DNA of 64,000 nt from Chthonobacter albigriseus (GCF_013839445.1 NZ_JACDIT010000001.1:760126-824125); one strand, 5' to 3'; shown: positions 8,823-17,219, counted from the first letter of the stretch. The notes: generated by a model from the sequence alone, not told the origin. Program-made: numbers and translations.

Positions 8823-9497
8823 ATGGCCATCACCCTCACCCGGGGCAGCGCCCCGCACGCCGGCCAGCCGGTGCTGTCGGCCGGCGCCAGCCCCGAGACG
8901 GCACGCGCCGCCGTCATCCTCGTCCACGGACGCGGAGCGGGGGCCGACGACATCCTGTCGCTTTCGGCGCATCTCGCCGAAAGCGGCGACGTCGCCTTTC
9001 TCGCACCGCAGGCCCGGCAGGCGGTCTGGTATCCGGAGCGCTTCCTGGTGCCCCGCGCCCGCAACGAGCCGGATCTCTCCGCCGCGCTGGCGGTCATCGA
9101 CGGACTGGTCGCCGACCTGGAGGCGGCGGGCGTCGCGGCCGAGAACGTGGTGGTCGCCGGGTTCTCGCAGGGCGCCTGCCTGTCGCTGGAGTGGGCGGCG
9201 CGGTCCGGCCGTCGGCTCGGCGGCGTGGTCGGCTTCAGCGGCGGACTGATCGGCACCGACGAGGAGATCGAGACGCGGAGCGGCTCGCTTTCCGGTACGC
9301 CGGTTTTCCTCGGCTGCAGCGATGTCGACTTCCATATCCCCGTGGAACGGGTGCACGCCACCGCGCGCATCCTGGCCGGCCTCGACGCTGTGGTGACCGA
9401 GCGGATCTATCCCGGGCTCGGGCACACCATCGTGATGGACGAGGTGGAGGCGGCGCGACGGATCGTGGAGGCGGCGCGCAAGGGGGTGAACACTTAA
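8823..9497 (+). CDS. Alpha/beta hydrolase, phospholipase/carboxylesterase family, MhqD-like
   Basis: 224 residues. Alpha/beta hydrolase fold with oxyanion segment LVHGRGA, nucleophile Ser115 in GFSQG, an acid near Asp167/Asp169 (GCSDVDFHI) and His201 in GLGHTIVMD. The family acts on short esters or thioesters; MhqD-like members accompany MhqE/O dioxygenases in the response to quinones. It follows the dioxygenase by 13 bp, with AGGAGGAAAC serving as its Shine-Dalgarno, so the two form one transcript. The bidirectional hairpin at 9684 ends the unit. No MarR-type (MhqR) gene is adjacent. Confidence 0.92.
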   Translation: MAITLTRGSAPHAGQPVLSAGASPETARAAVILVHGRGAGADDILSLSAHLAESGDVAFLAPQARQAVWYPERFLVPRARNEPDLSAALAVIDGLVADLEAAGVAAENVVVAGFSQGACLSLEWAARSGRRLGGVVGFSGGLIGTDEEIETRSGSLSGTPVFLGCSDVDFHIPVERVHATARILAGLDAVVTERIYPGLGHTIVMDEVEAARRIVEAARKGVNT

Positions 9498-9683
9498 GGC
9501 GCTCTTCCTGATTGTCACGGGCGACACCGTGCCGCTACAGACCGCTGAGAGAATGCCCTATGTCGGAAGCAATCCGTCGGGATAGGCGACAACGGCCTCT
9601 CACCGAGGGGGGACGGACCTCGCAAGAGGACCTTGAAGACGGCAACGGCGGTGCAATCCCTCTGCCCCGCCGCACGCCACGGG

Positions 9684-9720
9684 AAACCCCGGTGCGGACC
9701 TCCGCAGCCGGGGTTTCTTG
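9684..9720. terminator. Bidirectional intrinsic terminator
   Basis: A long stem: AAACCCCGG (9684-9692) with CCGGGGTTT (9708-9716), extended by TGCGGA/TCCGCA with a CC loop. The flanking A and T runs allow it to work for both the hydrolase (plus strand) and the anti-sigma gene (minus strand). Between 9498 and 9683 lie about 186 nt of untranslated plus-strand sequence; I see no convincing gene there. Confidence 0.85.
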
Positions 9721-9729
9721 TCGGGCGGA

Positions 9730-10461
9730 TCAGGGCGTCTCGGGGATGAGGGCGCCGGAGTAGACCACCGGGCCGGTCGGGCCGCCGGTGGGCGAGCCGC
9801 CGACCGGCTCCACGCTGACGGCGAAGACGCCTGATGTGGGCGAAGGCCCGGCCCGCTCGGCCGGGATCCGCAGCACCGGGGCGGCGGGATCGAGAACACC
9901 CAGCGAGACCGGCGTGCCGCCCTCGGCGATGTGCCAGAGTTCCAGGCTGCGGTCGGCGGGCTGTTCGGCGGCGACGGAACGCACCGTGACCGTACCGGCG
10001 GCGGTGTCCACCGACACGATCAGCGCCGGCTTGGCGCCGTCGCTGTTGACCACCGCCACGAAGCGGCCGTCCTCCGGCGCGACGGGGCGGATCACGTCGT
10101 AGACGACGAAGGCGGCGAGGGCGGCGGCGAGCGCGGAGATCCCGGCCGCAAAACCGCGCCAACGGTTGAGGCGACGGGTCAGGTCCACCACGTCGCCGGA
10201 GCGAGCGCCGAGCACCGCCGGCCGGACAGCCGGAGCTCCGCCGGCGCCGAGCGCGCGATCGATGGCGAGCCAGACCCGCGCGGGCGGATCGACGGGCGCC
10301 GTGCCGGCGTCGAGGGGGCTCAGCCGGTCCTCCCAGGCGCGCACGGCGGCGGCCAGGTCCGGGTCGTCGGCGAGCGCGTGTTCGACCTCGGCCCGCTCCT
10401 CCACGGGAAGCGTTCCGAGCACGTATTCCGCCGCCTTGCTGTCCCGTTCCTCCGGCGTCAT
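9730..10461 (-). CDS. Anti-sigma factor, RskA family
   Basis: 243 residues. The N-terminal cytoplasmic part (EYVLGTLPVEERAEVEHALADDPDL, given here as a region at residues 12-36) is an anti-sigma zinc-finger-like fold typical of RskA/ChrR proteins that bind ECF sigma factors. One membrane helix lies at about 103-122, followed by an extracytoplasmic RskA-type domain with a tail predicted outside the membrane. The ATG at 10461 overlaps the stop of the sigma gene (ATGA), a classic coupled sigma/anti-sigma arrangement; a GTG 15 bp earlier is an alternative start. Inference: it holds the sigma factor at the membrane until an envelope signal releases it. Confidence 0.9.
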   Translation of the reverse strand: MTPEERDSKAAEYVLGTLPVEERAEVEHALADDPDLAAAVRAWEDRLSPLDAGTAPVDPPARVWLAIDRALGAGGAPAVRPAVLGARSGDVVDLTRRLNRWRGFAAGISALAAALAAFVVYDVIRPVAPEDGRFVAVVNSDGAKPALIVSVDTAAGTVTVRSVAAEQPADRSLELWHIAEGGTPVSLGVLDPAAPVLRIPAERAGPSPTSGVFAVSVEPVGGSPTGGPTGPVVYSGALIPETP

Positions 10462-11009
10462 GGCCTTTCCAGACACTCCTTCAGTCTTGCGAGCGACCGG
10501 TGGAGCCAGGTCTTGATCGTCCCGACGGGACGGTCGAACCGCTCGGCCAGTTCCTCACGCGAATATCCATCCTGATAGGCGAGCAGCACGACCGTGCGCT
10601 GTTCGTCCTCCAGCGTGCCGAGGCAGCGGCGCAGCGCCTCGCGATCCGTCGGATGCACCGCGTCGGCGTCCGGGTCGGCGAGAGCCTCAAGGCTGTCCTC
10701 GTCGGTGTCGGCGAAACGGTTCCGCGCGGTCTGGCGCTGGCGGACGACATCGATGGCCGCGTTGCGGGCGATGGCGGCCATCCAGGTGACGGGCCGGCCG
10801 CTCTTCGGGTCGTAGTCGGCCGCCTTGCGCCAGATGCGCAGGAAGGTGTCCTGCAGGACGTCCTCGGCAATCGCCCTGTCCCGGACGATACGGAGCACCA
10901 CGCCGAAGAGTTTCGAGGAGACCGCCGAATAGAGCTGGTGGAAAGCCGGCCGGTTGCCCGACGCGGTCTGCGCCAACAGTCGGGTCAGGTCCGGCTCGTG
11001 CTCCTGCAA
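10458..11009 (-). CDS. ECF sigma factor, SigK-like
   Basis: 183 residues. Sigma2: AFHQLY...AEDVLQDTFLRIWRK and the -10 recognition helix region GRPVTWMAAIARNAAIDVVR; sigma4: VLLAYQDGYSREELA and GTIKTWLHRSLARLK. The proposed start is TTG at 11009, because GGAGG sits 5 nt before it and it gives a normal ECF N-terminus (QEHEPDLTRLL). An ATG at 11087 would add 26 residues but has no Shine-Dalgarno. It is coupled to the RskA-like anti-sigma gene. It differs from the EcfG protein at 19513 and probably governs a separate envelope or oxidative response. It lies downstream of the methyltransferase gene, on the same strand. Confidence 0.92.
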   Translation of the reverse strand: MQEHEPDLTRLLAQTASGNRPAFHQLYSAVSSKLFGVVLRIVRDRAIAEDVLQDTFLRIWRKAADYDPKSGRPVTWMAAIARNAAIDVVRQRQTARNRFADTDEDSLEALADPDADAVHPTDREALRRCLGTLEDEQRTVVLLAYQDGYSREELAERFDRPVGTIKTWLHRSLARLKECLERP

Positions 11010-11099
11010 GTGATCCTCCGGCCCGACGCGTTCCGTCGCTCGTGCGCAATCTGCCTCCGGATCGGCCGGAGCGCAAGCATGCACCATGCAGGCGGGCGG

Positions 11100-11777
11100 T
11101 CAGGTCGCGGAAGGCCGGTTGCGGTGACGGGCCTCGTCGGGGACGGGCGACAGCGCCGAGGGGTCGCCGACGCCGAACCAGCGGGGCACGGCGGCGCGGT
11201 AGCGAGCGTAGGCTTCGCCGTGGCGGGCGAGCAGCGCGGCTTCCTCCAGCATCGCCTGCTTGACGATGACGGCCAGCCCGACGCCGAAGCAGACCAGGGT
11301 GAAGCCGGACGGGAAGGCCAGCAAGAAGCCGAACTGGCCCATCATAACGCCGGTGAAGATCGGGTTGCGGCTGAGCCGGTAGGGGCCGCTGGTGACCAGC
11401 CGCTCGCCCACGCCGCGCGCCATCCCGGAGCGCCAGTCGTCGCCGAGATAGGAATGGGCGTAGTCCACCAGGAAGAGGCCGGCGAGCATCAGCCCGAAGC
11501 CGGCGATCTGCATCGAGAAGGGCGCCGGCATCGGCAACGGCAGCAGCCAGGCGTCCACGCCGGGCCAGCCGACACGGGCGATGCAGACGCCGAGGATCAG
11601 GCTGCGGAAGACACGGAAGAGGATCTGGTGCGAAGCATTGCGGCTGCCGCGAGCGCCGATCTCGGCGTGCGGAATCCCGCTGCGGGCGCGCAAGCCCATC
11701 AGCCGGGCGGTGTAGTGCACCGCCACGAAGCCGAAATAGCAGGCCAGAAAGGCCCGCATGAAGGCGTCAAAGGTCAT
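11100..11777 (-). CDS. Membrane methyltransferase, isoprenylcysteine carboxyl methyltransferase (ICMT) family
   Basis: 225 residues with several hydrophobic segments. The C-terminal half carries the ICMT/PEMT pattern: LVTSGPYRLSRNPIF, a membrane hairpin, then EEAALLARHGEAYARYRAAVPRW, which in the family binds S-adenosylmethionine. Bacterial members have no prenyl-cysteine substrate, so the acceptor is unknown. It lies upstream of the sigma/anti-sigma pair on the same strand and may be cotranscribed with it, which links it to envelope stress (inference). The 104 bp between it and tex is the least GC-rich stretch nearby. Confidence 0.85.
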   Translation of the reverse strand: MTFDAFMRAFLACYFGFVAVHYTARLMGLRARSGIPHAEIGARGSRNASHQILFRVFRSLILGVCIARVGWPGVDAWLLPLPMPAPFSMQIAGFGLMLAGLFLVDYAHSYLGDDWRSGMARGVGERLVTSGPYRLSRNPIFTGVMMGQFGFLLAFPSGFTLVCFGVGLAVIVKQAMLEEAALLARHGEAYARYRAAVPRWFGVGDPSALSPVPDEARHRNRPSAT

Positions 11778-11881
11778 CCCCCGATTCCCTGAGCCCCGTC
11801 CCGATGAGCCACTGTGGCAGAGCGGGAGGGGATGGGAAAGACGATAGGTCGTATCTCTTGTTATTATATGAAGTTCTCTGA

Positions 11882-14200
11882 CTATTTCCGACGAAACGCG
11901 GCAGCGAGGGCGGCGCCCAGGGAGCCCTCCGGTGCCTTCGCAGGACCACCGGCGGGCTTTCCTCCCGCCGGCGGCACCGGGGCGCGATCGGCGCCCGTGC
12001 GCTGCCCCGTGCGGGCCGGCGCCGCGCCGTCGTCCTTGCGCATCGAGAGCGCGATCCGCTTGCGCTTGGCGTCGACCTCCACCACGCGCACCTTCACCAC
12101 GTCGCCGGCCTTCACTACCTCGTGCGGGTCCTTGACGAAGCGATCGGCGAGCTGGCTGATGTGGACAAGCCCGTCCTGGTGGACGCCGACGTCGACGAAG
12201 GCGCCGAAGGCGGTGACGTTGGTCACCGTTCCCTCCAGCACCATTCCCGGCTTCAGGTCGGCGATCTCCTCCACGCCCTCCGCGAAGGCTGCGGTGACGA
12301 AAGCCGGGCGCGGGTCGCGGCCCGGCTTCTCCAGTTCGGCGAGGATGTCGCGGACGGTCGGCAGGCCGAAGCGCTCATCGACGAAGGCGCGCGGGTCGAG
12401 GCTCTTCAGCACGGCGGCGTCGCCCATCACCTCCCGCAGGTCGCGGCCGCAGGCGGCGATGATCTTCTTGGCGACGCCGTAGGCCTCCGGATGCACCGAC
12501 GAGGCGTCGAGCGGTTCGACGCCGTCGCGGATCCGCAGGAAGCCCGCGGCCAGTTCAAAAGTCCGGGCGCCCAGCCGCGGCACCTCCATCAGCGCCTTGC
12601 GGCTGCGGAAGGGTCCGTTGGCATTGCGGTGCGCGACGATCGCCTCGGCGAGCGAGGCCCCGAGCCCGGATACGCGCGCCAGCAGCGACGCGGAGGCGGT
12701 GTTGAGGTCGACGCCGACCGCGTTCACCGCGTCCTCGACCACCGCGTCCAGCGCCTTGGCGAGTCGGTTCTGGTCCACGTCATGCTGATACTGGCCGACG
12801 CCGATCGCCTTCGGATCGATCTTGACCAGTTCGGCGAGCGGATCCTGCAGGCGGCGGGCGATGGACACCGCCCCGCGCAGCGAGACGTCGAGGCCAGGGA
12901 ATTCGGCGGCGGCCGTCTCGGACGCCGAATAGACCGAAGCGCCGGCCTCGGAGACCACCACCTTGATCGGCTTAGGCGGCGGCAGGTCGCCGATCAGCAG
13001 GGAGGCCAGCCGGTCGGTTTCGCGGGAGGCGGTGCCGTTGCCGATGGCCACCAGTTCGACCTTGTGGCGGCGGATCAGCGCGGCGAGTTCCCGCATCGCG
13101 CCCTGGACGTCGTTGCGTGGCTGGAAGGGGTAGACAGTCGCCGTTTCGAGCAGCTTTCCGGTGCCGTCCACCACCGCGACCTTCACGCCGGTGCGGATGC
13201 CGGGGTCGAGGCCCATGGTGGCGCGAGACCCGGCGGGCGCGGCGAGCAGCAGGTCCTTCATGTTGCGCGCGAAGACCCGGATGGCCTCCTCCTCCGCCCG
13301 CTCGCGCAGCGTGGTCATGAGGTCGAGCGACAGGTGCAGCGACAGCTTCACGCGCCAGCACCAGCGCGCCACGTCGAACAGGAAGCCGTCCGCCGGCCGC
13401 CTGGCCGGGACCCTGATGTCGTAGGCCGCCGCGACCATCCGTTCGACGGGCTTCACGGGCGCGGGATCCTCGGCGTCCACCTCCACGTCGAGGGTCAGGA
13501 TCTCCTCGTTGCGGCCGCGCAGCATGGCGAGCGCGCGGTGGCTCGGCATGGTGGCCCAGCGCTCCACGTGGTCGAAATAGTCGGAGAACTTCGCGCCGGC
13601 CTCGGCCTTGCCGTCCGCCACCCGGGCGCGGACCTGCGCCTTGTCCGCCATGTAGCCACGCAGGCGGCCGACAAGGTCGGCGTTCTCGGCGAACTGCTCG
13701 GTGAGGATATCGCGCGCGCCGTCGAGCGCGGCCTTCACATCCGGCACGACGTCGGTGAGAAAACCGGCGGCAGCCTCGGCCGGCACGGTGCCGCGGTCGG
13801 CGAGGATGCGCTCGGCAAGCGGTCCGAGGCCCTTCTCGCGGGCGATCTCGGCCTTGGTCCGGCGCTTCGGCTTGAAGGGAAGGTAGATATCCTCCAGCTC
13901 GGCCTTGGTTGACACCGCCTCCAGCCGTCGCCGCAGGTCGTCGCTCAGCTTGCCCTGGCCGTCGATGGAGGCGATCACACTCGCCCGGCGGGCTTCCAGG
14001 TCGCGGAGATAGGTGAGCCGCTCCTCCAGCTTGCGGAGCTGGGTATCGTCGAGCCCTCCGGTCGCCTCCTTACGGTAGCGCGCCACGAAGGGCACCGTGG
14101 CGCCTTCATCGAGAAGCGCGACGGTGGCGGTCACCTGCGCGGGCCGGCAGGCAATCTCCGCGGCGATGATGGCGGCGATACGGTCGGCAACGGTGCTCAT
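11882..14200 (-). CDS. tex: Tex-family RNA-binding protein
   Basis: 772 residues from the ATG at 14200, preceded by AGAGGGA. Domain order is that of Tex: N-terminal helical region with [17 protein letters not shown], a YqgF/RNase H-like domain starting near 325 ([15 protein letters not shown]), helix-hairpin-helix motifs around 500-545 ([13 protein letters not shown]), and a C-terminal S1 domain near 650-720 ([17 protein letters not shown]). A basic Ala/Pro/Gly-rich tail follows. Tex is a conserved transcription accessory factor linked to RNA polymerase and RNA turnover. The frame is open upstream of 14200, but those residues are low-complexity. Confidence 0.97.
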   Translation of the reverse strand: MSTVADRIAAIIAAEIACRPAQVTATVALLDEGATVPFVARYRKEATGGLDDTQLRKLEERLTYLRDLEARRASVIASIDGQGKLSDDLRRRLEAVSTKAELEDIYLPFKPKRRTKAEIAREKGLGPLAERILADRGTVPAEAAAGFLTDVVPDVKAALDGARDILTEQFAENADLVGRLRGYMADKAQVRARVADGKAEAGAKFSDYFDHVERWATMPSHRALAMLRGRNEEILTLDVEVDAEDPAPVKPVERMVAAAYDIRVPARRPADGFLFDVARWCWRVKLSLHLSLDLMTTLRERAEEEAIRVFARNMKDLLLAAPAGSRATMGLDPGIRTGVKVAVVDGTGKLLETATVYPFQPRNDVQGAMRELAALIRRHKVELVAIGNGTASRETDRLASLLIGDLPPPKPIKVVVSEAGASVYSASETAAAEFPGLDVSLRGAVSIARRLQDPLAELVKIDPKAIGVGQYQHDVDQNRLAKALDAVVEDAVNAVGVDLNTASASLLARVSGLGASLAEAIVAHRNANGPFRSRKALMEVPRLGARTFELAAGFLRIRDGVEPLDASSVHPEAYGVAKKIIAACGRDLREVMGDAAVLKSLDPRAFVDERFGLPTVRDILAELEKPGRDPRPAFVTAAFAEGVEEIADLKPGMVLEGTVTNVTAFGAFVDVGVHQDGLVHISQLADRFVKDPHEVVKAGDVVKVRVVEVDAKRKRIALSMRKDDGAAPARTGQRTGADRAPVPPAGGKPAGGPAKAPEGSLGAALAAAFRRK

Positions 14201-14410
14201 CTGTCGTCCGTCCCTCTGGCCGGAACCCGTCGGTCCGGCATGCGCGGGCGAAGCGCTGGTGCTTCGCGGCGGCGCACCATAGGCCGCCCCCTCGCCTGGC
14301 ATCAACCGAAGTCGCAGGGGTTTCCGTGGATAGAGGGAGTGATGCGGACGGGCGGGAGGGCCCGCGATGGGGATCGCGGGCCGTGCAACCGCTTGTCCGG
14401 TCCGGTCGGT

Positions 14411-14728
14411 TCAGATGGCGCGGGCGCGATGGCGGCCGCGGGCGGAGCCAGTTTCGTCCGCGTCGTTGGCCGCCGCCGGCGGCTCGGAGCGAACGCTGGT
14501 GACGGGCTGAGACATGGCTGGTGGATCGGAGGCGGGGAAGCTCTCCTCGATCCCCTCGTCGATCATGTTCTCGGCGGACTCGCCTGGCGGAGCCTGGTCC
14601 TCCTCGTCGACGATACGGGCCGCTATACTCCAGTGAACTTCGGCCCGGTCGTCCGGCCGGCCTTCGCTTTCCCAGATCCGGTGCGCTCGTTCGCGGATCC
14701 GTGCTTCCCGGTCGGTATCATGAGTCAT
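14411..14728 (-). CDS. DUF2934 domain protein 1
   Basis: 105 residues. The N-terminal DUF2934 module (about 6-40: ARIRERAHRIWESEGRPDD, HW) is a short basic helical domain of unknown role found in rhizobial stress genes. The C-terminal half is hydrophilic and contains GIEESFPASDPPA, a tail motif seen in small stress-associated proteins. The start has GAGGGCA upstream. It is one of three DUF2934 paralogues in the window, and each has an EcfG-type site in front. Likely a GSR effector; molecular function unknown. Confidence 0.85.
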   Translation of the reverse strand: MTHDTDREARIRERAHRIWESEGRPDDRAEVHWSIAARIVDEEDQAPPGESAENMIDEGIEESFPASDPPAMSQPVTSVRSEPPAAANDADETGSARGRHRARAI

Positions 14729-14869
14729 GGGTGCCCTCGCGTCCCGGTGGGTGGCCCCTGTGGCCGGAGAGATCCGGCTCGGGGCATTCCACCAGTTGGA
14801 ATGGGCTAAACCAATCGCCGGCCGTCGCCTAACGACTGCGACCGACACGCTTCAGCCCGACATGGTGAA

Positions 14870-14895
14870 AACACCCCGTCGCCATGATCCGTTCC
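14870..14895 (-). promoter_or_regulatory. EcfG-type promoter for DUF2934 gene 1
   Basis: On the minus strand GGAAC (14895-14891), 17-nt spacer, TGTT (14873-14870). It lies between the KGG gene stop and the DUF2934 start, about 140 nt upstream of the ATG. The -10 differs from CGTT at its first base. Confidence 0.55.
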
Positions 14896-14906
14896 ATAGG
14901 TTGACG

Positions 14907-15329
14907 TCAATGTGTCCGGCGGGCTTCCTCGCCACTCCCCTCGTGGGAGAAGGCTTGCCGGCCGGACTTGCGGCCTGGGCTTGTTGCATCCTCCGGCCGG
15001 GTGCCGCCGTGGGAGGCCTGGCCGCCCTTGCGACCTGCTTCGGCGGCCAGCGAATGGTCGCGGGAGAAGGACCGCTTGTCGCCCGGCACGCTCTGGCCGC
15101 CCTTGCGACCGGCGGCGGCTGCGAGCTCCCGGTTCTGGGAGAACGACCGCTTCTCGTTGGGAACGCTTTGCCCGCCCTTGCGGCCAGCCTCGGCCGCCAG
15201 TTCCCGGTTCTGGGAGAACGACCGCTTGTTGTCGGGAACGCTTTCGCCGCCCTTTTTAGCGATTTCGCGCTGCTTGTTATCGTCCATAGCCGCGAACCCG
15301 CGGTTGGACTTGGTGCGGTCACCAGCCAT
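14907..15329 (-). CDS. KGG-repeat stress protein (GsiB/Con-10-like)
   Basis: 140 residues from the ATG at 15329, with GGAGG 5 nt upstream. The protein is hydrophilic, with KGG motifs at residues 26-28, 51-53, 76-78 and 101-103, an exact 25-residue period with units like RSFSQNRELAAEAGRKGGQ. The family (B. subtilis GsiB, fungal Con-10) is desiccation- and stress-induced and largely disordered, thought to protect other macromolecules. A canonical EcfG promoter lies upstream. The tail after residue 104 is lysine/arginine- and serine-rich. Confidence 0.93.
   Translation of the reverse strand: MAGDRTKSNRGFAAMDDNKQREIAKKGGESVPDNKRSFSQNRELAAEAGRKGGQSVPNEKRSFSQNRELAAAAGRKGGQSVPGDKRSFSRDHSLAAEAGRKGGQASHGGTRPEDATSPGRKSGRQAFSHEGSGEEARRTH
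15021..15254 (-). repeat. 75-bp in-frame tandem repeat of the KGG gene
   Basis: Three tandem 75-bp units (25 residues each) plus the closing KGG encode the repeat block, residues 26-103. The units are very similar at DNA level, especially around the RKGGQSVP and KRSFSQNREL codons, so copy number could change by slippage or recombination. Confidence 0.85.
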
Positions 15330-15383
15330 CTGGGCCTCCAATGATCGTTGCCATCAAGCCTGCGCTTGCAAGCTCCAGGGCAC

Positions 15384-15408
15384 AACGAGAGGCCAATCCA
15401 TTTGTTCC
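15384..15408 (-). promoter_or_regulatory. EcfG-type promoter for the KGG gene
   Basis: On the minus strand GGAAC (15408-15404), 16-nt spacer, CGTT (15387-15384). Exact consensus, about 55 nt before the KGG ATG. Confidence 0.8.
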
Positions 15409-15664
15409 CAATATTGCTGATGGCTCGACGCCGGAAGTCTGTTTCGCGGAAGGATAGGTGGGCAGACCGACGCACAAGACTTCATTCCTATCCGCCTTCT
15501 ACTTATATTTCTTCTTGCTGCGAAATCCTGGACTCCTTGAAGCTTCCGGCGAACAAGGCCGCAGCCGCCCCATCGGAGCCGTAGATACTGCGCATAGCCC
15601 CGACAATCGGAGAGTCGGCAACGCGGTTTCGGTGGTGGTCGGGCAGCCGACCCGCGGCGGCGGC

Positions 15665-15690
15665 GGAACAAAGTTCGCGAAGGCGGGGTT
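15665..15690 (+). promoter_or_regulatory. EcfG-type promoter for DUF892 gene 1
   Basis: GGAAC (15665-15669), 17-nt spacer, GGTT (15687-15690), about 60 nt before the ATG at 15750. The same GGAAC-N17-GGTT form recurs at DUF892 gene 2 and treZ. Confidence 0.65.
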
Positions 15691-15749
15691 CGTCGGCAAG
15701 GGCGCCCGGTCGGGCGCGCCGACCATTTCATGCCTGCGGAGACAACCCT

Positions 15750-16232
15750 ATGAAGACCTTGAACGACCTGTTCCTGCATATGCTCAAGGACGTCTACCAC
15801 GCCGAGAAGCAGATTCTCCGCGCCTTGCCGAAGATGGCCAAGACCGTCACCGCGCCCGAGCTGCGCAAGGCGCTAGAACTCCACCGTGAAGAGACGCTCC
15901 GGCAGGTCGAGCGGCTCGAGCAGGTGTTCGAGCTCCTCGACAAGCGGGCGCGCGGTGAGCCGTGCGAAGCCATGCAGGGCCTCATCGAGGAGGCCAAGAG
16001 CGTGATGGAGGAAGCCGAGGCGCCCGAGGTGATCGACGCCGGCGTTCTCGCCGCGTCGCAGGCCGTGGAGCACTACGAGATCTCGCGCTACGGCACGCTG
16101 ATCGCCTGGGCGACCCAGCTCGGCCTCAAGGATGCGGTGCCGCTCCTCACCGAGACCCTTGAGGAGGAGAAGAAGACGGACCGCCTGCTCACCGACATCG
16201 CGGAGAAGCAGATCAACCGCAAGGCGGCCTGA
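15750..16232 (+). CDS. DUF892 ferritin-like protein 1 (YciE/YciF family)
   Basis: 160 residues. Begins KTLNDLFLHMLKDVYHAEKQI, spanning residues 2-22, the family's first helix with metal-type Glu/His residues. Later helices carry LHREETLRQVERLEQVF, AVEHYEISRYGTL and ETLEEEKKTD, consistent with a four-helix di-metal bundle. YciE/YciF proteins are induced by osmotic and general stress; their exact reaction is unsettled. A GGAGA sits before the ATG. An EcfG-type promoter is upstream and a strong terminator follows the stop, so it is a single-gene unit. A paralogue is at 18797. Confidence 0.94.
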   Translation: MKTLNDLFLHMLKDVYHAEKQILRALPKMAKTVTAPELRKALELHREETLRQVERLEQVFELLDKRARGEPCEAMQGLIEEAKSVMEEAEAPEVIDAGVLAASQAVEHYEISRYGTLIAWATQLGLKDAVPLLTETLEEEKKTDRLLTDIAEKQINRKAA

Positions 16233-16255
16233 CCCGCTTCGCGTCACGAACGGCA

Positions 16256-16290
16256 CGCCGCGACCCTGGAGGTCGCGGCGTCTTCCTTTC
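16256..16290 (+). terminator. Intrinsic terminator after DUF892 gene 1
   Basis: CGCCGCGACC (16256-16265) pairs perfectly with GGTCGCGGCG (16271-16280), 5-nt loop, followed by TCTTCCTTTC. Confidence 0.85.
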
Positions 16291-16340
16291 AACGGCACGT
16301 TTCGCCGGTTGATCGACCGACCGTCGGTCGGCAGAACCCG

Positions 16341-16757
16341 TCAACGGCCGGAGCTGCCGCCCTTGGGGCCACCGCGTGTCCGCCCTCCGGTCTGACGCGC
16401 TGCCTTCGCCGGCGCAGCCTTGGCGCGATCCTTTCCGGCAGGCTTCGGCGCGTCCTCCACGGTCAGCGACTGCGTCCCGGCCGCGTCGGGAAGGTTGTCG
16501 AAGCTCGGACCGCCCTTGCCTTCCCCCTCGTCGGCCAGATCCGGGAACTCACCCTGGTTTTCGAAGGCGATTGCCGGTTCCACGACGTCGCGCGTGCTCT
16601 CCTCCACGGGGATCAGGGTCGTTTCAAAGGCATCCTGGATGGCGATGATCTCGCGCGCCTCTTCCCAATGGGCGTCGGCACGGCCTTCCGGCTTGCCCTC
16701 GGCGACCCACAGCTCGTAGGCCTTCTCCCGGATCCGGCGCTCGTCATCGTCGATCAT
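16341..16757 (-). CDS. DUF2934 domain protein 2
   Basis: 138 residues. The start chosen is the ATG at 16757, because AGGGAG lies 7 nt upstream; an ATG two codons earlier is only 1 nt from it. The N-terminal DUF2934 module (DERRIREKAYELWVAEGKPEG, HW; residues 4-30) is followed by an acidic middle and a basic Lys/Ala/Arg/Gly-rich tail (KAAPAKAARQTGGRTRG), which could bind nucleic acid. It is the longest of the three paralogues. An EcfG-type site lies upstream. Function unknown. Confidence 0.85.
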   Translation of the reverse strand: MIDDDERRIREKAYELWVAEGKPEGRADAHWEEAREIIAIQDAFETTLIPVEESTRDVVEPAIAFENQGEFPDLADEGEGKGGPSFDNLPDAAGTQSLTVEDAPKPAGKDRAKAAPAKAARQTGGRTRGGPKGGSSGR

Positions 16758-16788
16758 GTGCATGCTCCCTGGGGTTCGGTCGGAAGAC

Positions 16789-16814
16789 AACACGGCCGCT
16801 CGTTGCAAGGTTCC
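16789..16814 (-). promoter_or_regulatory. EcfG-type promoter for DUF2934 gene 2
   Basis: On the minus strand GGAAC (16814-16810), 17-nt spacer, TGTT (16792-16789), about 30 nt before the ATG. Same spacing and -10 as the site of DUF2934 gene 1. Confidence 0.6.
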
Positions 16815-16923
16815 CGCGCGGAAAAAGCAAGCAGCGGCGGGGCGCACGGGCTCCGCTGCGGGTGGCGCCGTTCACGCCAGGCGTGACAACGTGCCCTTGC
16901 GCGCTCCGTTCGGTCCGCGTCGT

Positions 16924-16948
16924 GGAACAAACGGCTCCGCTTCAGGTT
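16924..16948 (+). promoter_or_regulatory. EcfG-type promoter for the DUF3309 gene
   Basis: GGAAC (16924-16928), 16-nt spacer, GGTT (16945-16948), about 48 nt before the ATG at 16997. Confidence 0.6.
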
Positions 16949-16996
16949 CGGACGGCGTACCCACACGCGGCGCACTCTGCCAAGCCGGAGCCGGAC

Positions 16997-17155
16997 ATGA
17001 CGCTCTCCACCATCCTCATCATCATTCTGATCCTTCTCCTGATCGGTGCAATCCCCTCCTGGCCCTACAGCCGCGGCTGGGGCTACGGACCGGGCGGCAT
17101 CCTGGGCGTCATTCTCCTGATCGTGATCATCCTGGCCCTGATGGGCCGGCTCTGA
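16997..17155 (+). CDS. Small membrane protein, DUF3309 family
   Basis: 52 residues: MTLSTILIIILILLLIGAI, then a WPYSRGWGYGPGG turn and a second hydrophobic stretch ending MGRL. This is the whole DUF3309 family pattern of two helices joined by a Tyr/Gly/Trp turn. It is probably an inner-membrane peptide induced by stress. A GGAG precedes the ATG. Upstream EcfG-type promoter and downstream terminator make it a single-gene unit. Function unknown. Confidence 0.92.
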   Translation: MTLSTILIIILILLLIGAIPSWPYSRGWGYGPGGILGVILLIVIILALMGRL

Positions 17156-17187
17156 CCCCAGGAACGCTCGACAGCACCACACGCAAG

Positions 17188-17219
17188 AAGCCCGGCGGGT
17201 CGCTCTGCCGGGCTTTTTT
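17188..17219 (+). terminator. Intrinsic terminator after the DUF3309 gene
   Basis: AAGCCCGGC (17188-17196) pairs with GCCGGGCTT (17207-17215), followed by a run of six T. A textbook rho-independent terminator; the A-rich left flank may also help the convergent gene at 17244. Confidence 0.92.

Larger units (their letters stand above)
15330..15749. other. 420-bp intergenic region with two outward-facing EcfG-type promoters
   Basis: It separates the divergent KGG gene and DUF892 gene 1. It holds a minus-strand site at 15384-15408 and a plus-strand site at 15665-15690. No convincing gene is seen between them. Frames that are open through it lack codon structure or recognisable domains. Confidence 0.7.

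Noticed and set aside
9498-9683. Possible small RNA upstream of the terminator
   Set aside because: Some short inverted repeats and a good terminator, but no recognised promoter or RNA family; more likely a 3' untranslated region of the hydrolase transcript.
9512-9763. Plus-strand open frame of 83 codons after the hydrolase gene
   Set aside because: It runs through the terminator hairpin into the anti-sigma gene, is Arg-rich and has no recognisable domain; it looks like non-coding GC-rich sequence.
11882-14305. Longer N-terminus for Tex starting near 14305
   Set aside because: The extra 35 residues are low-complexity Pro/Ser/Ala sequence with no Shine-Dalgarno; the ATG at 14200 has AGAGGGA and starts the conserved sequence.
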